A stretch of 64,000 bases of DNA from Chryseobacterium sp. Leaf404 (GCF_001424145.1 NZ_LMQM01000011.1:352971-416970), one strand, 5' to 3'. Positions 8,615 through 17,907 are shown, counted from the first letter of the stretch. Numbers and translations are program-made. Notes: generated from the letters alone by a model not told the origin.

Positions 8615-8622
8615 TATTTTTG
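8615..8622 (+). promoter_or_regulatory. Putative -7 box of gldD
   Basis: TATTTTTG fits TAnnTTTG and ends only 4 bp before the gldD ATG at 8627, implying a leaderless or nearly leaderless transcript. Confidence 0.5.
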
Positions 8623-8626
8623 CCGG

Positions 8627-9184
8627 ATGATAAAAAAAGTCAGTTTTATTTGTGCATCTGTTGTACTTATTTCATGTGGAAAGGAGACAACACCGAAACC
8701 TTTTGGTGAATTAAGATTAGAATATCCAGCACCAAAATATCAGAAGATGGATAAAAACTGTAATTACAGCTTTGAATATTCAGGTTTCGCCAATCTCAGT
8801 GACGCAAAACGTCCCTGCTGGTATTACCTTAATTACCCGAAAATGAAGGCAAAGGTTTTTATATCATACTACCCTATTCAGAATAATTTTGACGATCAGG
8901 TAGCTGAAGCCGAGAAAATGGTTTACAGACATACCGTAAAAGCAAGTTCTATCGATACAAAATCATTCGAATATCCTGAAAGAAAAGTCTACGGAAATTT
9001 TTACGAACTGAAAGGCCAGACTGCCGCCAACATCCAGTTCTATGCAACAGACAGTACAAAACATTTTGTAACGGCTTATCTCTATTTCAACTCAAGACCG
9101 AAACCGGATTCTTTAGCGCCTGCTGTAGATTACATCAAGAAAGACCTGATGCACATTTTGGACACTTTTGAGTGGAAAAAATAA
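8627..9184 (+). CDS. gldD: Gliding motility lipoprotein GldD
   Basis: This 185-aa lipoprotein has a signal peptide ending in VLISC, with the lipidated Cys at residue 17. The GldD family pattern follows: PKPFGELRLEYPAPKYQ, then CNYSFEYS, CWYYLNYPKMKAKVFISY and the VYGNFYELKG region. GldD is required in Flavobacterium for gliding and for the type IX secretion system, and is anchored in the envelope. In other flavobacteria gldD lies with ssb and gldE after mutY. Here it follows mutY directly, so those genes are absent from this interval. The start is ATG 8627, since the TTG at 8612 lies upstream of the -7 box. Confidence 0.9.
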   Translation: MIKKVSFICASVVLISCGKETTPKPFGELRLEYPAPKYQKMDKNCNYSFEYSGFANLSDAKRPCWYYLNYPKMKAKVFISYYPIQNNFDDQVAEAEKMVYRHTVKASSIDTKSFEYPERKVYGNFYELKGQTAANIQFYATDSTKHFVTAYLYFNSRPKPDSLAPAVDYIKKDLMHILDTFEWKK

Positions 9185-9290
9185 AAATAAATAATAAACA
9201 TATCAATATGAAACCGCTTTTAACTTTTTATAAGAAAAAAATTAAATAAAAATCTGCGGAAACATATAAAAAGAAAATAAACATAAAAAT

Positions 9291-10214
9291 ATGAAACTTT
9301 TAGTAGTAGGAAGTGTAGCATTTGATGCAATTGAAACCCCATTTGGTAAAACAGATAAAATTTTAGGTGGCGCAGCTACTTACATCGCAATAACTTCATC
9401 AATTTTAGGTGTAAAATCAGGAATTGTTTCTGTGGTGGGAGGAGATTTCCCACAGGAATATCTTGATATGTTCAGCAAAAGAGACGTTAATCTTGAAGGC
9501 CTGGAAATCGTGAAAGACGGAAAGACATTCTTCTGGTCTGGGAAATATCACAATGATTTGAATTCTAGAGATACTTTGGCTACCGAAGTGAATGTTCTGG
9601 AAAACTTTGATCCGAAAATTCCAGATTCTATGCAGGATGCAGAGGTTTTATTGCTTGGAAACCTTCACCCCGGCGTTCAGCTTTCGGTTTTGGAGAAGAT
9701 GAAAAACCGTCCGAAACTTACAATTCTGGACACGATGAACTTCTGGATGGATACAGCGATGGATACTCTGAAACTGATGATTGCCAAAACAGACGTGATC
9801 AGTATTAATGATGAAGAGGCAAGACAGCTTTCAGGCGAATATTCTCTGGTAAAAGCAGCGAAGAAAATTCACGAGATGGGACCCAAATACGTAATCATCA
9901 AAAAAGGGGAACACGGAGCAATTTTATTTGGTGAAGGAAAAATCTTCGCCATCCCGGCACTTCCACTGGAGGAAGTTTTTGATCCAACAGGAGCCGGTGA
10001 TACTTTTGCAGGTGGTTTTGCTGCTTACATTGCTAAAAAAGGTACATTTGATTTCGATACAATGAAGGCTGCCCTGATCGTAGGTTCTGCGATGGCATCT
10101 TTCACGGTAGAAAAATTCGGAACGGAAAGAATTGAAGAAGTAGAAGAAACTGACGTTTATTTGAGAATAAAACAGTTCAAAGAATTAACTACTTTCGAAA
10201 TCGATCTTGCTTAA
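9291..10214 (+). CDS. PfkB-family carbohydrate/nucleoside kinase
   Basis: This 307-aa kinase has the ribokinase fold. The N-terminal start MKLLVVGSVAFDAIETPFG is followed by the substrate-site GGAATYIA. The conserved second PfkB signature is DPTGAGDTFAGGFAAY near residue 230, where the GAGD Asp is the catalytic base. The DTMNFW region is typical of the flavobacterial subgroup, whose substrate is not defined (sugar, adenosine or similar). The gene is in a run of same-strand genes but is separated by over 80 bp on both sides. The specific substrate cannot be named from the sequence. Confidence 0.88.
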   Translation: MKLLVVGSVAFDAIETPFGKTDKILGGAATYIAITSSILGVKSGIVSVVGGDFPQEYLDMFSKRDVNLEGLEIVKDGKTFFWSGKYHNDLNSRDTLATEVNVLENFDPKIPDSMQDAEVLLLGNLHPGVQLSVLEKMKNRPKLTILDTMNFWMDTAMDTLKLMIAKTDVISINDEEARQLSGEYSLVKAAKKIHEMGPKYVIIKKGEHGAILFGEGKIFAIPALPLEEVFDPTGAGDTFAGGFAAYIAKKGTFDFDTMKAALIVGSAMASFTVEKFGTERIEEVEETDVYLRIKQFKELTTFEIDLA

Positions 10215-10271
10215 TCATTGGTTTTAAGAAATATTTATAATAAAAAATTTAGTACGTTTCATTAAGAATTC

Positions 10272-10279
10272 TAAATTTG
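10272..10279 (+). promoter_or_regulatory. Putative -7 box of the SurA-like gene
   Basis: TAAATTTG matches TAnnTTTG, 21 bp before the ATG at 10301. Confidence 0.5.
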
Positions 10280-10300
10280 CAACTTGTTTAATAGTAAAAA

Positions 10301-11665
10301 ATGATAAATAAATTTAAAATTGCTTTTCTTTTAGGTATTTTCGCGATGCTTTTCTCGGTAAACACCTCAGCTCAGCTAAAGAAAGGTCAATTGGTAGATG
10401 GGATTGCTGCGGTAATTGGCGATGAGATCATCCTTGAATCTGATGTTGAAGAACAGCTTAATTACGCAAAACAGCAAGGTGCGGCAGAAACCAACAAATG
10501 CGAATTTCTTGAAAACCTTCTCAACAATAAACTACTTGTAGTTCAGGCAAAAAAAGATACGCTTATTGAGAACCGTTCTGCAGCCATTAAGGAGCAGGCA
10601 AATGCAAAGTACAACCAGCTTATTTCTCAGTTTCCGGACGAGAAAACAATGCTTGCAGCTTACAAATTCCGTAATCAGTATGAGATGAAAAATGCCATCG
10701 AAAAAATTGATACCGATCAATATTACGGACAGGCAAAATATCAGAGAATTACTGAAAAAGCAGACGTTACTCCTAATGAAGTAACAGATTTTTACAATCA
10801 GTTTAAAACTCAGCTTCCGCAGATTAAAGACGAAGTTTCTCTTTCTCAGATTTTTATGTATCCAAAATTAACGGAAAAACATAAAGACGAATTAATTGCA
10901 AGACTGAAAAAAATAAAAGCAGACATCCAGGGTGGTGAATCTTTCGAAAGCCAGGCAAGAATTTATTCTGAAGACAAAGGTTCCGCTGCTACGGGAGGTT
11001 TGATGAAAAACGTTTTCAAAGGTCAGATGGTAAAGCCTTTCGAGGCTGCAGCACTGAATCTTCAGGAAGGCGAAATTTCTGATCCTGTAGAGTCTGAATT
11101 TGGTTATCACATTATTCAGCTGGTGAAAAAATCAGGTAAAGCTTACGATGCGCGTCATATCCTTTTAATGGCAACACCAAATGAGGAAGAGATTGCTTCT
11201 GCAAAGGTAAAATTAGACAGCATCCGAGGTTTGATTCAGTCTGGAAAAATTACTTTCAAAGAGGCAGCCTTCAAGTTTTCTGATGATAAAAGAACAAAAT
11301 TCAATGCAGGAGTAATTCCTGGTGCGGACGGTTCCAACAAAATCGAAAGAGAAGGTATCCCGGGAACCATAACGTACGAATTGGCAGGTCTGAAAAAAGG
11401 AGATATCACAACAGCATTTGATGATAAGGACGAAAGAGACAGAGTTGTGGTAAAAATTGTAAAAATTGAAGATGACATCGCTGCTCACCAGATTACTTTG
11501 GAAACAGACTACGACAGAATTAAGCAACTGGCTTTAAACAGACGCCGAAATGAAATGGTAGAGAAATATGTGAACGAAAAAATCCCTACTACATTTGTAT
11601 CAATCGACGGACGTTACAACTGCGAATTTAAAAGCAACTGGAAGAAAGCTTCCATTTCTAAATAA
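10301..11665 (+). CDS. SurA-like periplasmic peptidyl-prolyl isomerase
   Basis: This 454-aa protein has a signal peptide (cleavage near NTSAQ, residue 24), an N-terminal SurA chaperone domain (DGIAAVIGDEIILESDVEEQL) and two parvulin domains. The first spans roughly residues 175-280 (EVSLSQIFMYPKL, then YHIIQLVKK); the second begins at DARHILLMATP. SurA assists folding of outer-membrane beta-barrel proteins. The architecture is the same as in E. coli SurA: N-domain, two PPIase domains and a short C-terminal strand. It is transcribed alone with a strong terminator directly after the stop. Confidence 0.9.
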   Translation: MINKFKIAFLLGIFAMLFSVNTSAQLKKGQLVDGIAAVIGDEIILESDVEEQLNYAKQQGAAETNKCEFLENLLNNKLLVVQAKKDTLIENRSAAIKEQANAKYNQLISQFPDEKTMLAAYKFRNQYEMKNAIEKIDTDQYYGQAKYQRITEKADVTPNEVTDFYNQFKTQLPQIKDEVSLSQIFMYPKLTEKHKDELIARLKKIKADIQGGESFESQARIYSEDKGSAATGGLMKNVFKGQMVKPFEAAALNLQEGEISDPVESEFGYHIIQLVKKSGKAYDARHILLMATPNEEEIASAKVKLDSIRGLIQSGKITFKEAAFKFSDDKRTKFNAGVIPGADGSNKIEREGIPGTITYELAGLKKGDITTAFDDKDERDRVVVKIVKIEDDIAAHQITLETDYDRIKQLALNRRRNEMVEKYVNEKIPTTFVSIDGRYNCEFKSNWKKASISK

Positions 11666-11671
11666 ATCTTT

Positions 11672-11697
11672 AAACCTTCTTAAATGAAGGTTTTTTT
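11672..11697 (+). terminator. Rho-independent terminator
   Basis: AAACCTTC and GAAGGTTT form a perfect 8-bp stem with a 6-nt loop, followed by T residues. Confidence 0.9.
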
Positions 11698-11769
11698 ATG
11701 CCATAAAGATTAGTTTTAGTATTTTTATCAGGTTTGTACAGTAACATTGATTTCATTTAAAAATAAAAT

Positions 11770-12714
11770 ATGCAGGCAGAGCAAAACAGAATCACGCAAC
11801 TTTTTAATATTCAATATCCTGTCATTCAGGCTGGGATGATTTGGCATTCCGGCTGGAGGCTTGCTTCCGCAGTATCCAACTCCGGTGGTTTGGGACTGAT
11901 AGGTTCCGCAAGTATGTATCCCGATGTTTTGCGGGAGAATATCCAGAAATGTAAGCAAGCTACAGATAAACCTTTCGGAGTGAATGTTGCCCTGCTCTAT
12001 CCTAATTTAGATGAAATTATTCAGATTATTTTAGAAGAAAAAGTAGAAATTGTTTTCACCTCAGCAGGGAATCCCAAACTTTATACAGAAATACTTCAGA
12101 AAGAAGGCATAAAAGTCGCTCATGTGGTTTCATCTACCAAATTTGCTGTAAAATGCGAAGAGGCAGGGGTGGACGCCATCGTAGCAGAAGGCTTTGAGGC
12201 AGGCGGTCATAACGGACGGGACGAGACCACCACACTGTGTCTTATTCCCAATGTTAAAAAACATATTTCGAAGCCTCTAATCGCTGCCGGCGGAATTGCC
12301 TTAGGCTCCCAAATGAAAGCTGCGATGATCTTAGGCGCAGACGGGGTGCAGATTGGCTCCAGATTCGCAGCGACGGTGGAAGCCAGCGCCCACGACAACT
12401 GGAAAAATAAAATCACGGAGCTTAAAGAAGGCGATACGCATCTCACACTGAAAGAGCTTGCTCCGGTACGTTTGGTTAAAAATAAATTCTTTAATGAACT
12501 GGAGGAAATATATAACCAGGGGCGGAACAAAGAAGCTTTGAATGCAACTCTGGGCAGAGCGCGCGCAAAACTTGGGATGTTTGAAGGAAATTTGGACGAT
12601 GGAGAGCTGGAAATTGGTCAGGTTTCGGCGCTCATTGATGATGTGCTGCCGGTAGAGGATGTAATGATAAATCTCATCAAAGAGTTTAATGATTGCCGGG
12701 TACCACATTTATAA
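11770..12714 (+). CDS. Nitronate monooxygenase (2-nitropropane dioxygenase family)
   Basis: This 314-aa FMN-binding TIM-barrel protein starts with YPVIQAGMIWHSGWRLASAVSNSGGLGLIG, the family's FMN-site signature. It continues with EGFEAGGHNGRDETTTL (phosphate and substrate loop) and LIAAGGIALGSQMKAAMILGADGVQIGSRF (FMN phosphate binding). The same fold is used by FabK-type enoyl-ACP reductases, which cannot be excluded, but the HNG-type loop favours class-I-like nitronate monooxygenase. The gene is monocistronic. Confidence 0.85.
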   Translation: MQAEQNRITQLFNIQYPVIQAGMIWHSGWRLASAVSNSGGLGLIGSASMYPDVLRENIQKCKQATDKPFGVNVALLYPNLDEIIQIILEEKVEIVFTSAGNPKLYTEILQKEGIKVAHVVSSTKFAVKCEEAGVDAIVAEGFEAGGHNGRDETTTLCLIPNVKKHISKPLIAAGGIALGSQMKAAMILGADGVQIGSRFAATVEASAHDNWKNKITELKEGDTHLTLKELAPVRLVKNKFFNELEEIYNQGRNKEALNATLGRARAKLGMFEGNLDDGELEIGQVSALIDDVLPVEDVMINLIKEFNDCRVPHL

Positions 12715-12794
12715 GTGCTTTTGAGTTATATTTTATTTAAAAAAAAATTCGATATTAGCAGAATATAATTTTTAGCCAAATTTTCTCAAGTCAA

Positions 12795-13544
12795 ATGGAT
12801 TCTAAACAGCAATTTTTAAATATATCTGATGAAGCGAAAGAGATATATCTTTCACATATTTCTGCAGATCCCGTAATTTTCGGGTTTGAAAATAACGAGC
12901 TCAAAGTTCTTCTCGTGAAAATGAATTACCGCAACAAATGGCTTCTGCCGGGAGGTTACATAAGAAAAGATGAAGATTTGGACGATGCAGTGCAGAGAAT
13001 TATACAGGAGAGATCTGGTCTTTCTGACGTCTATCTGCAGGAATTCGGGATTTTTGGTAAAAAAAGCCGCAGTGAAGAATATTTTGAAGATTTTGATGAT
13101 ACGCTTTTTCACAAACAGCGCTTTATCTCTGTAGGATATCTGGCTCTCTACAACCCGTCAAGCAGTGATCTGGTGAAAGATGAGCTCAGCCAGTCATGCG
13201 AATGGGTCTATCTAAGCCAGCTGAATGATTTTGACCTGGCAATGGATCACCGTGAGATTATTGAGAAAGCACTGCTTGCCCTGAGAGAAAAAATTGCAAT
13301 CAGACCAATAGGTTACAACCTGCTTCCGGAAAAATTTACTCTGTCTGAAATTCAGAAACTTTATGAAACTATTTTGGGTAAAGAATTAAACAGAGGGAAT
13401 TTTTACCGCAAGATAAAAAACTTAGGCATCCTCAAAAAGCTGGATGAGCAGAGACGCGGAGGCGCTCACAAGTCTCCCGATCTCTATACCTTTGACGAAG
13501 AAAACTACAGAAAAGCCTTAGAAAACGGACTTACCAACTGGTAA
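12795..13544 (+). CDS. NrtR-like transcriptional regulator with degenerate Nudix domain
   Basis: This 249-aa protein joins an N-terminal Nudix fold (about residues 20-150) to a C-terminal winged helix (about 165-249, FTLSEIQKLYETILGKELNRGNFYRKIKNLGIL). This is the layout of NrtR/AraR repressors of NAD or sugar metabolism. The Nudix box reads GGYIRKDEDLDDAVQRIIQE; the residue after the conserved Arg is Ile instead of Glu, and a second catalytic Glu is Arg. It should therefore bind an ADP-ribose-like or sugar ligand rather than hydrolyse it. No target operon is adjacent, so the regulon is unknown. Confidence 0.82.
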   Translation: MDSKQQFLNISDEAKEIYLSHISADPVIFGFENNELKVLLVKMNYRNKWLLPGGYIRKDEDLDDAVQRIIQERSGLSDVYLQEFGIFGKKSRSEEYFEDFDDTLFHKQRFISVGYLALYNPSSSDLVKDELSQSCEWVYLSQLNDFDLAMDHREIIEKALLALREKIAIRPIGYNLLPEKFTLSEIQKLYETILGKELNRGNFYRKIKNLGILKKLDEQRRGGAHKSPDLYTFDEENYRKALENGLTNW

Positions 13545-13587
13545 TCTGATTTTTCAGTCTGCATCTCAGGAAATACATTTCTGATTC

Positions 13588-14793
13588 TCATCTTCCAAAT
13601 TTGAAGTACTCTGAAAGGGGGTGTTTTTTCCCTTTCATAAACGCTGAGGCCATTTCCATACCTGTTACCGAGAATGTAATTCCGTTTCCGCCAAATCCGC
13701 AGACGAAGTAAGAATTTTTAAAATTTTTGTGCCCGCCAATGTAGGGTAAGCCATCATCAGTTTCACCAAAAGTTCCGGCCCATACAAAATCTGTGTAGAA
13801 ATGTTCACCGGGTTTTATTCTTTTAAGATTTCTCAGAATTTCTTTTTCTTTTTTGCCCAAAAGAGCATCTCTTTTTTCGGCATTATCAAAATCTTCGTCA
13901 CCGCCACCTATTAAAAAACGTCCGTCATCTGTACTTCTCATGTAGAGGTAAGGCTCATCTGTATTCCAGATCAGCATATTTTCGATGCTTTTAAACCCTT
14001 TCGGATTAACCTCCGATACTAAGGCAAAAGTACTTTTAAGATTTACAAAATTTTCTTTAATTAATTCTTTCGCTTCATACCCTACACAGTAAATGATTTT
14101 CTTTGCAGCAATGGTAAATCCGCTTGTGGTTAACGCAAGATTGTGATCTTTAAGATATTTTACAGACCGGAGCTCGGTTTTATCATAAATTTCAATCCCT
14201 GATTTTTCATTAAATCTTAGAAGTTCGTGAGAAAATTTAAAGGCATCAATACTTCCGCCAGATTTGGATAAAATTCCACCGTAGGTATTGGTGATTTCGT
14301 ATCTTCTTTCAATTTCCCGCGAAGAAAGATATTCAACTTCAAAACCTGCTTTGCGCCGTGCTTCAAACTCCTGTTCCAGCCAGTCTGCATCTTTCTTTCT
14401 TGCTGCATAGTAAAGAGACATTTTTTTTCGGAATCCGGATCTCGATTTGATGGTCTTCACGAGTTCGGCAATATCATTTATTGATTTTTCACAAGCTTTG
14501 TAGCACTCTACAGCTGCCTTTTCACCGATCATTTGAGACATTTTGTACAAAGGAACATCAATTTCGTACTGAAGCATTGAGGTTGTTGCAGAAGTGCTCC
14601 CATTACAGATTTCTCTTTTATCAATAAGAATTGTGGAGTATCCGTCTTTAATCATCTGATGGGAAATGAGGCTGCCTGTGATGCCTCCTCCAATGATCAG
14701 CACATCACATTTTTTATCTTCTTTCAGAGACGGATAGGATGAAATAAGACCATTTTTAATCAACCAGAACGGTTCATTAGATTTAAGATCCAT
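13588..14793 (-). CDS. FAD-dependent oxidoreductase (DAO family)
   Basis: This 401-aa protein has an N-terminal Rossmann fold (CDVLIIGGGITGSLISHQMI, about residues 29-48) for FAD and the STSATTSMLQYEID stretch typical of the DAO group. A C-terminal FAD-contact segment (YFVCGFGGNGITFSVTGMEMA) completes the domain. Substrates of the family are amines such as glycine, sarcosine or D-amino acids; this one cannot be specified. No Rieske domain is attached, unlike many related bacterial proteins. The gene is convergent with the NrtR-like regulator and has its own strand environment. Confidence 0.85.
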   Translation of the reverse strand: MDLKSNEPFWLIKNGLISSYPSLKEDKKCDVLIIGGGITGSLISHQMIKDGYSTILIDKREICNGSTSATTSMLQYEIDVPLYKMSQMIGEKAAVECYKACEKSINDIAELVKTIKSRSGFRKKMSLYYAARKKDADWLEQEFEARRKAGFEVEYLSSREIERRYEITNTYGGILSKSGGSIDAFKFSHELLRFNEKSGIEIYDKTELRSVKYLKDHNLALTTSGFTIAAKKIIYCVGYEAKELIKENFVNLKSTFALVSEVNPKGFKSIENMLIWNTDEPYLYMRSTDDGRFLIGGGDEDFDNAEKRDALLGKKEKEILRNLKRIKPGEHFYTDFVWAGTFGETDDGLPYIGGHKNFKNSYFVCGFGGNGITFSVTGMEMASAFMKGKKHPLSEYFKFGR

Positions 14794-14901
14794 AGTTTAA
14801 TTTTTTTAAGGGGATTATCAACAATCAAGCCTTTTTTCCTTCAAAACAGATTGGTTTAATTATTGTTTAAACTGAACCACCCAAACATTAAAAATTAATA
14901 T

Positions 14902-15282
14902 ATGATCACAATTATTCCAGACGCTCCGGAGAATGTTGCTGCGTTCAAAGCTTCGGGTGAAATTACCAAAACAGATTTTGAAAATATTGTACATCCTGAA
15001 GTAAAAAGAAAGGTTGAAAAATACGAGGAACTCAACTATCTTATGCTGATTGATACAGATCTCAGCCAGTTTACTGCCGGTGCATGGTTTGAAGATGTAC
15101 TTTTAGGTGTGAAAAATCTTGCCAGATGGAACCGTGCAGCCATTGTTACAGACAGTACAGGAATCCAGAATTTCACAGATGCATTCAGCGTTTTGATGCC
15201 GGGAGAATTTAAAGGATTTCCGAAAGACAATCTTTACAATGCACTGTACTGGTGCCAGAACGGAAACGAGGTCGAAGGCTAA
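14902..15282 (+). CDS. SpoIIAA-like STAS-fold protein
   Basis: This 126-aa protein matches the SpoIIAA-like group: MITIIPDAPENVAAFKASGEI, then TDFENIVHPEVKRKVEKYEELNYLMLIDTDLSQFTAGAWFEDVLLGVKNLARWNRAAIVTD in separate stretches. The fold is that of STAS anti-anti-sigma proteins, but these relatives are not known sigma regulators and may bind hydrophobic ligands. It is divergent from the FAD oxidoreductase gene across a 108-bp spacer. The function is unknown. Confidence 0.8.
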   Translation: MITIIPDAPENVAAFKASGEITKTDFENIVHPEVKRKVEKYEELNYLMLIDTDLSQFTAGAWFEDVLLGVKNLARWNRAAIVTDSTGIQNFTDAFSVLMPGEFKGFPKDNLYNALYWCQNGNEVEG

Positions 15283-15318
15283 GGTTTACGTTCAGGTTAA
15301 GTAAAAGTTACTTTACAA

Positions 15319-15353
15319 TAAGCTCTGTTTTTATTACAAAACAGAGCTTTTCT
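15319..15353. terminator. Bidirectional terminator between convergent genes
   Basis: AAGCTCTGTTTT pairs with AAAACAGAGCTT around a short loop, with T-rich flanks in both directions. It separates the SpoIIAA-like gene from the MFS transporter gene, which end towards each other. Confidence 0.85.
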
Positions 15354-15371
15354 ATGTTAAATATTTCTAAT

Positions 15372-16550
15372 TTATTCCGAAATCAGTTCTTTAGGCTGAG
15401 CACTTCTGTACAATATTAAATAACGGATGCTAATCAACAGTCCGATTCCAGTCATCCCCACACCAACCAGCGAAGGATAATTGTATGGAAGCTTGTACTC
15501 CAGAGGAATTCCACCTAAAAATGCACCCATCGCATTGGCAATATTGAAAGCCGCCTGCATAAATGCTGCAGCCATCATCTCACTTTTTGGTGCTGCTTTC
15601 ATCATCATAATATTAATGGGCGCTGAAACCGACATCGATAAAGCGCCACAGATAAAGGTTAATACAAGTGAAATAATTCTGTGTTCAGACAGGAGAAATA
15701 CCGAAAGCAAAGCAATCATCATTAAAGATAAAAACAAAATACACGTTTTTTCAGGGCTCATCTTATCTGAAATATATCCTCCGATGAGATTCCCCACCAC
15801 CATTCCGGCTCCGGCGAGAATCATCACGTAAGCCATTTGGTCTGTTTCAATACCTGAAACTACAGTCATTAAAGGAGTTATGTAGCTGAACCACGTAAAC
15901 AAACCTCCAAAACCAATTGCGGTAATCATTAAAACAAGCCACGCCTGTTTGGTTTTAAGAAATTTTATCTCATCTCTGAAATGTGCATCTTCATTACTTT
16001 CCATTTCGGGAAGCCAAAGTTTGATGAAGAGCAGAGCGAAAATTCCGATCAGAGCCACAATCCCGAAATAATATCTCCAATGAAAAATATGCCCAATGTA
16101 AGTAACGAGAGGCACCATCGCCAGGTTGGCAACCGTTAGCCCGGTAAACATCAGTGAAATATAAAATGCTTCTCTTCCTTTGCCTCCCATTCTTGATGCC
16201 ACAACTGTTCCCACCCCGAAAAATGCGCCGTGTGGAAGTCCTGATAAAAATCTCATCACCATCATCGAACTGTAATCCGGCATAAGAGCAGACAAACCAT
16301 TGAAAACCGTAAACAAAACCATTAAGGCCAACAATACCTTTTTGGGCGGACACTTCACTGAATATCCAATTAATATCGGAGCACCAATCACGACTCCGAA
16401 TGCGTAGGCTGAAATTAAATGTCCCGCTTCGGGAATGCTTATTGCCAAGGATTTTGCGACATCTGGAAGTAAACCCATGATGGTAAATTCGGTAGTTCCG
16501 ATTCCCAATCCTCCGATTGCCAGCGGTAAAATTCTTTTATCTAATGCCAT
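15372..16550 (-). CDS. MFS transporter (DHA1, arabinose-efflux-like)
   Basis: This 392-aa integral membrane protein shows about 12 hydrophobic segments. The N-terminal MFS half (PLAIGGLGIGTTEFTIMGLLPD) contains the conserved loop after helix 2. The overall pattern matches the AraJ/YdeA/DHA1 drug or sugar efflux group. The pump would export small molecules with the proton gradient, and the substrate cannot be read from the sequence. The N-terminal TTEF in helix 1 is common in this group. Upstream lies a spacer with a possible regulator remnant (see 16628-16894). Confidence 0.88.
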   Translation of the reverse strand: MALDKRILPLAIGGLGIGTTEFTIMGLLPDVAKSLAISIPEAGHLISAYAFGVVIGAPILIGYSVKCPPKKVLLALMVLFTVFNGLSALMPDYSSMMVMRFLSGLPHGAFFGVGTVVASRMGGKGREAFYISLMFTGLTVANLAMVPLVTYIGHIFHWRYYFGIVALIGIFALLFIKLWLPEMESNEDAHFRDEIKFLKTKQAWLVLMITAIGFGGLFTWFSYITPLMTVVSGIETDQMAYVMILAGAGMVVGNLIGGYISDKMSPEKTCILFLSLMMIALLSVFLLSEHRIISLVLTFICGALSMSVSAPINIMMMKAAPKSEMMAAAFMQAAFNIANAMGAFLGGIPLEYKLPYNYPSLVGVGMTGIGLLISIRYLILYRSAQPKELISE

Positions 16551-16627
16551 TATTTACTTTAAAATGATTTTAATTGCCTACTTATGAAGCAATGAAAATT
16601 TGAAACCGCAAAATTCTGTAAAATTTA

Positions 16628-16894
16628 TCAGAATTTTAGGTTAGGATGATTTAAATTTTGATTAGTAGTAATAAGATTTATTAATAATGCTTCTCCTTTA
16701 ATTCTAAACCTAATCTCTTTCGAATGACTTATATTAAAAATTATCATTTTCTCAAATGGATGTCCGTTTGTAATCGTAACCATAAAATCAGCAGTCACTT
16801 TCTCATTCCGTAGGAAACCTACCGAAGTCAATCTCAACACTACAAAAATAAGGTAGGTAAGATTCCTACAGAATAACAATGAAACTATTATCAT
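16628..16894 (-). pseudogene. Possible decayed HxlR-type regulator
   Basis: This frame of up to 88 codons sits upstream of the MFS gene. A stretch reading KVTADFMVTI and then MIIFNISHSKEIRF resembles, with gaps, the start of HxlR winged-helix regulators (VTxxLxxIGGKW, LILYxIS, xRFxEL). The recognition helix and the rest are missing. HxlR genes often sit beside transporter or oxidoreductase genes. No sound start codon or complete domain is present, so at best this is a remnant. It may also be a chance frame in a roughly 490-bp spacer that otherwise holds only the inverted repeat at 16810-16869. Confidence 0.25.
16810..16869. promoter_or_regulatory. Inverted repeat GTAGGAAACCTACC / GGTAGGT..TTCCTAC
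   Basis: The 14-bp word GTAGGAAACCTACC at 16810-16823 is matched by its inverted complement at 16852-16869, interrupted by 4 extra bases (AAGA). On the minus strand a TATTTTTG box lies between the two arms. The arrangement looks like a pair of operator half-sites around a promoter reading left, towards the possible HxlR remnant. Confidence 0.4.
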
Positions 16895-17040
16895 TAAACT
16901 ATACTAATTAAGGACAATCATTTTTACTTTGAAGCATTAATTAAAAACAAGTCAACTGAATATTTCTACTTTTAAAAATATCTTCTACATTAAATTTAAA
17001 TCAAAAGAAAACTGCCTCAAAAAATGAAGCAGTTTGTACT

Positions 17041-17907
17041 TTAATGAATATGTTTCTCGGCGTGGTAAGAACTCCTTACGAGTGGCGAACTTTCTACATG
17101 TCTGAAGCCTAAACTTCTTGCAAAATCTCCAAACTCATCAAATTCCTCAGGAGTAATGAATTTTTTTACTGGTAAATGTTTTTTGGTCGGCTGAAGGTAC
17201 TGTCCTAAAGTAATTACATCCACATTGGCATTTCTGATGTCTTCAATAGTCTGAAAAACCTCATCTTTTGTCTCGCCCAATCCAAGCATCATTCCTGTTT
17301 TTGTACGGTTTTGACCTGCTTCTTTCAAATATCGTAAAACTTCCAGACTCTTTTCATATTTAGCCTGAATTCTCACCTCACGGGTCAGACGTTTCACGGT
17401 TTCCATATTGTGCGAAATTACTTCGGGAGCTACATCCACCAAACGATCCAGATGTTTTGTAATCCCCTGGAAGTCTGGAATTAAAGTTTCCATAGTTGTT
17501 CCGGGAGAAATTCTTCTTACTGCATTTACAGTTTCTGCCCATAGAATCGAGCCCATATCTTTCAAATCATCGCGGTCTACAGAAGTAAGAACTGCATGTT
17601 TGATTTTCATTAATTTAATTGATCTTGCAACTTTTTCAGGTTCGTCCCAGTTTACATCCATCGGTTTTCCGGTTTTTACACCACAAAATCCACAGCTTCT
17701 GGTACAGATATTTCCAAGAATCATAAAGGTTGCAGTACCCTCGCCCCAGCATTCGCCCATATTCGGGCAACTACCGCTCTGGCAAATGGTATTGAGTTTA
17801 TATTTATCAACCAAAGTTCTCAGCTCGCGGTAATTTTTCCCTGTAGGAAGTTTTACCCTGATCCATTTTGGTTTCTGAACGGTTGTATCCTGAACTAAAT
17901 TCTCCAT
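17041..17907 (-). CDS. lipA: Lipoyl synthase
   Basis: This 288-aa radical-SAM enzyme inserts two sulfurs into protein-bound octanoate to make lipoyl groups for the 2-oxoacid dehydrogenase complexes. The auxiliary cluster ligands are C42, C47 and C53 ([12 protein letters not shown]). The SAM cluster is C68, C72 and C75 (CTRSCGFC). The C-terminal RSSYHA motif that supplies the serine ligand is present. The length is standard. A TAACTTTG -7 box (CAAAGTTA on the plus strand, 17928-17935) lies about 20 bp before the ATG. Confidence 0.96.
   Translation of the reverse strand: MENLVQDTTVQKPKWIRVKLPTGKNYRELRTLVDKYKLNTICQSGSCPNMGECWGEGTATFMILGNICTRSCGFCGVKTGKPMDVNWDEPEKVARSIKLMKIKHAVLTSVDRDDLKDMGSILWAETVNAVRRISPGTTMETLIPDFQGITKHLDRLVDVAPEVISHNMETVKRLTREVRIQAKYEKSLEVLRYLKEAGQNRTKTGMMLGLGETKDEVFQTIEDIRNANVDVITLGQYLQPTKKHLPVKKFITPEEFDEFGDFARSLGFRHVESSPLVRSSYHAEKHIH

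Noticed and set aside
9208..9249. 13-codon frame (MKPLLTFYKKKIK) before the PfkB kinase
   Set aside because: It is too short and without a ribosome-binding or attenuator structure to call a leader peptide.
11213..11527. Overlapping long minus-strand frames inside the SurA-like gene
   Set aside because: They lie fully inside a well-supported gene, have no known motif and follow from its codon use.
12207..12708. Two minus-strand frames inside the nitronate monooxygenase gene
   Set aside because: They are mirror frames of a conserved TIM-barrel gene with no independent evidence.
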